A stretch of DNA of 14,957 nucleotides from CAZKTF01 sp964555565. Lineage in GTDB: Bacteria; Planctomycetota; JAJSAM01; JAKLKS01. Position 1 is the first letter of the stretch; every line of letters begins with the position of its first letter. A program made the position numbers and the translations under genes. The notes below the pieces were generated by a model, which ran no database searches, was not told the origin of the DNA, and was given only the letters and a program-made list of their open reading frames with translations. Below are positions 13,368 through 14,957 of the stretch, piece after piece. The stretch is from assembly GCA_964555565.1 (NCBI GenBank), contig CAZKTF010000074.1, positions 1-14,957 of the forward strand. The letters run 5' to 3'.

Positions 13368-14344
13368 GCCTCCCCGGCGGGGTGGAGCGCGACGTGCGCG
13401 GGTTCCGCGAGGGCTACGAGACCCTCCGCGGGGCGCTCCGCGCGGCCGTCGTGGGGCACGAGGAGGCGCTGGAGGAGGTCCTGACCGCGCTCTTCGCCGG
13501 GGGCCACGTCCTGCTCGAGGGGGTCCCGGGGCTCGGGAAGACGCTCCTCGTGCGGACGCTCGCGTCGGCGCTCGGGCTCCGGACCTCGCGGATCCAGTGC
13601 ACCCCCGACCTCATGCCCGCCGACGTCACCGGGACCACCGTCGTGACCGAGACCGACGGGCGGCGGGAGTTCGCCTTCCGGCCGGGGCCGGTGTTCACGA
13701 ACCTGCTGCTGGCCGACGAGGTCAACCGCGCCACGCCCAAGACCCAGTCCGCGCTGCTGGAGGCCATGGAGGAGCACGCGGTCACGGCCGGGGGCGCGAC
13801 CCACCGGCTCGAGGAGCCCTTCCACGTCTTCGCGACGCAGAACCCCATCGAGATGGAGGGGACCTTCCCCCTCCCCGAGGCGCAGCTCGACCGGTTCCTG
13901 TTCAAGGTGCTGCTCCTCCCTCCCCCCGCCGCGGACCTCCTGCGCATCGTGGACCTCACGACGGGCGCCGCCGCGTCCCCGGGGGCGCGCGTGATGGAGG
14001 GGGCGCGCGTCCTGGAGATGCAGCGGCTCGTCCGCGAGGTCGTCCTCGAGGGCCCGGCGCGGACGGAGGTGGCGCGCCTGGTGGCCGCCACCGCGCCCGG
14101 GGACCCCTCGGCCCCCGCGTCGGTGCGCCGCTTCGTCCGCTACGGGGCGAGCCCGCGCGGCGCGCAGGCCCTCGCGCTCGGGGCCAAGGTGCGGGCGCTG
14201 CGCGCCGGCCGGGCCCACGCCTCCGTGGAGGACGTGCGGTCCGTCGCGCGCCCCGCGCTCCGCCACCGCGTCCTCCTCTCCTTCGAGGGGGAGGCCGAGG
14301 GGGTCTCGCCCGAGACGCTCCTCGACGACGTGTTGAAGGCGTAG
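13364..14344 (+). CDS. MoxR-family AAA+ ATPase
   Basis: The 326-residue protein begins at GTG 13364, overlapping the tatD stop (GTGA). It carries Walker A GVPGLGKT (53-60), Walker B LLLADE (114-119) followed by VNRATPKTQSALLEAMEE, sensor 1 FATQNPIEMEGTFPLPEAQLDRF (from 156), and a C-terminal lid domain with SPRGAQAL and ALRHRVLLSFEGEAEG. MoxR ATPases are chaperones that mature or insert cofactors into partners, most often alongside DUF58 and von Willebrand A-domain proteins. Here the following gene is a small zinc-ribbon protein instead, so the usual partner set is absent from the immediate 3' side. A TTGACT-led promoter directly downstream suggests the operon ends here. Confidence 0.95.
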   Translation: MSLPGGVERDVRGFREGYETLRGALRAAVVGHEEALEEVLTALFAGGHVLLEGVPGLGKTLLVRTLASALGLRTSRIQCTPDLMPADVTGTTVVTETDGRREFAFRPGPVFTNLLLADEVNRATPKTQSALLEAMEEHAVTAGGATHRLEEPFHVFATQNPIEMEGTFPLPEAQLDRFLFKVLLLPPPAADLLRIVDLTTGAAASPGARVMEGARVLEMQRLVREVVLEGPARTEVARLVAATAPGDPSAPASVRRFVRYGASPRGAQALALGAKVRALRAGRAHASVEDVRSVARPALRHRVLLSFEGEAEGVSPETLLDDVLKA

Positions 14345-14354
14345 CTGCGCGTCG

Positions 14355-14383
14355 TTGACTTCGCCCGCGCGGCGAGTGACGAT
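14355..14383 (+). promoter_or_regulatory. Promoter of the zinc-ribbon gene: TTGACT-N17-GACGAT
   Basis: TTGACT (14355-14360) is a 5/6 match to the -35 consensus. Seventeen bases later GACGAT (14378-14383) keeps the key A at position 2, and A and T at positions 5 and 6, of the -10. It ends 6 nt before the GTG at 14390, so the transcript would start at the start codon; the CCCCCC in between is the opposite of a Shine-Dalgarno sequence. This is the best full promoter in the window. Confidence 0.5.
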
Positions 14384-14389
14384 CCCCCC

Positions 14390-14857
14390 GTGGCCTCCCC
14401 GGACATGGACGCCGTCCTGAAGATGCTCACCTCGGAGGACGCCTTCGAGCGCCTGGAGGGGGAGCGGAGGCTCCGCGTGAAGGCGGCGCGGGACTTCGGC
14501 TACCGCTGGGACGGGTCGCCCGAGGCGCGGCAGCGGGCCCTCGACCGCGTGAAGGCCTGGCGCGAGGAGAGGCGCCGGCGCGCCTCCCGCACCGCGGCCG
14601 CCGCGGGCCCCGGCCTGGCCGCCTTCGATCTCTCGGAGCTGAAGGGGCTCCCCCCGGCTGAGGTCGAGGAGAAGCTCCGCGCCCTCCTCGAGCAGGCCAA
14701 GCTGGGCGGGAACGTCCTCCTCGGCCGGCGCCCCTGCGAGGAGTGCCGCAAGCGCCCCGCCACCGTCCAGGTGACCGCACCCCGCCCGGACGAGGACCCC
14801 GAGGTCCGCCACTTCTGCGACCCGTGCGCGGTCCTGCGCGGGGAGATCCGGGGGTAG
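14390..14857 (+). CDS. Small protein with HEAT-like N-terminus and McsA-like C-terminal zinc ribbon
   Basis: The 155-residue protein is read from GTG 14390; ATG 14405 (MDAVLKML) is a possible alternative start, and neither has a Shine-Dalgarno sequence. Residues 8-60 are helical, with LTSEDAFERLEGERRL and ARDFGYRWDGSPEAR, matching the tail of the coiled-coil protein at 8351-9043. Residues 61-112 are basic then Leu-rich helices (LPPAEVEEKLRALLEQAKL). The C-terminus has RPCEECRKRPATVQVT, then RHFCDPCAVL, with C116/C119 and C143/C146 as zinc ligands. This strongly resembles the McsA/UvrB-UvrC motif N-terminal zinc finger (CxxCxxRPATVxxT...xxCxxCA), here at the opposite end of the protein. It has no kinase partner (McsB) nearby. 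It could be a regulator or adaptor; the function is not known. Confidence 0.82.
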   Translation: MASPDMDAVLKMLTSEDAFERLEGERRLRVKAARDFGYRWDGSPEARQRALDRVKAWREERRRRASRTAAAAGPGLAAFDLSELKGLPPAEVEEKLRALLEQAKLGGNVLLGRRPCEECRKRPATVQVTAPRPDEDPEVRHFCDPCAVLRGEIRG

Positions 14858-14909
14858 ACGGCGAAGGCGGGCGGGGGCGCGCCGCAATAACGGCGGGCGG
14901 GGCAGACCT

Positions 14910-14957
14910 CCCCGGGCTCGGCCCGCGACTGGCGGGCCTCGAAACCCCCGGGGACCC
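14910..14957 (-). repeat. Dispersed palindromic repeat, copy B (inverted, reaching window edge)
   Basis: Read on the minus strand from 14957, the 19-nt flank is identical to that of copy A at 8227. The inner hairpin is GGCCCGC-CAGTC-GCGGGCC (14938 down to 14920), the same total length as in copy A. The outer CCCCGGG/CCCGGGG pair is kept. It lies 52 nt after the zinc-ribbon gene and may extend past the window. The bases 14858-14909 show no other feature. Confidence 0.75.

Overview
The window comes from a very GC-rich bacterium (well above 70% by eye; not computed), with tightly packed genes, frequent GTG starts and GTGA stop/start overlaps. The gene set is ordinary bacterial housekeeping (SerRS, TatD, MoxR, SelD) plus a huge carboxypeptidase-regulatory-repeat protein. 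That combination, together with HEAT-like 'RDFGY' motifs, reminds me of planctomycete-like or myxobacterial/deltaproteobacterial lineages, but the phylum cannot be settled from this sequence alone. No phage, plasmid, CRISPR, tRNA or rRNA signal was found. No stretch longer than about 270 bases lacks a gene.

Layout. (1) 1-729, minus strand: a LysR regulator of the CysL/CbbR type, cut by the window edge. It is divergent from (2) 930-2951, a KimA-like APC-superfamily K+ transporter with a cytosolic C-terminal domain. (3) 3007-4056: selD, with an in-frame UGA at codon 16 exactly at the catalytic Cys/Sec position, so SelD is itself a selenoprotein. A plain ORF reading would lose its active site. 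(4) 4056-4167: a nested palindromic REPIN-like element. (5) 4324-8172: a 1282-residue membrane-anchored protein built of about 13 beta-sandwich repeats. (6) 8173-8350: a convergent intergenic region full of palindromes. (7) Minus-strand operon: amidohydrolase (11594-10341), serS (10338-9040) and a membrane-anchored coiled-coil protein (9043-8351), with gaps or overlaps of only 2-4 nt. (8) 11641-11770: an array of GGGGACTGTCCCC palindromes lying between two divergent promoters. (9) Plus-strand cluster: six-TM protein, tatD, moxR, and a small protein with a McsA-like zinc ribbon. (10) 14910-14957: a second, inverted copy of the palindrome at 8227-8275.

The most informative non-gene signals are four. 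First, the Sec-SelD and its possible SECIS hairpins. Second, several distinct palindromic repeat families occupy most of the larger intergenic gaps; one pair shows compensatory base changes that keep its hairpin. Third, a recurring TANNNT box lies only 6-11 nt upstream of start codons with no clear Shine-Dalgarno sequence, suggesting many leaderless mRNAs. Fourth, an ungapped 40-residue motif is shared by two otherwise unrelated small proteins. I found no convincing new multi-gene system.
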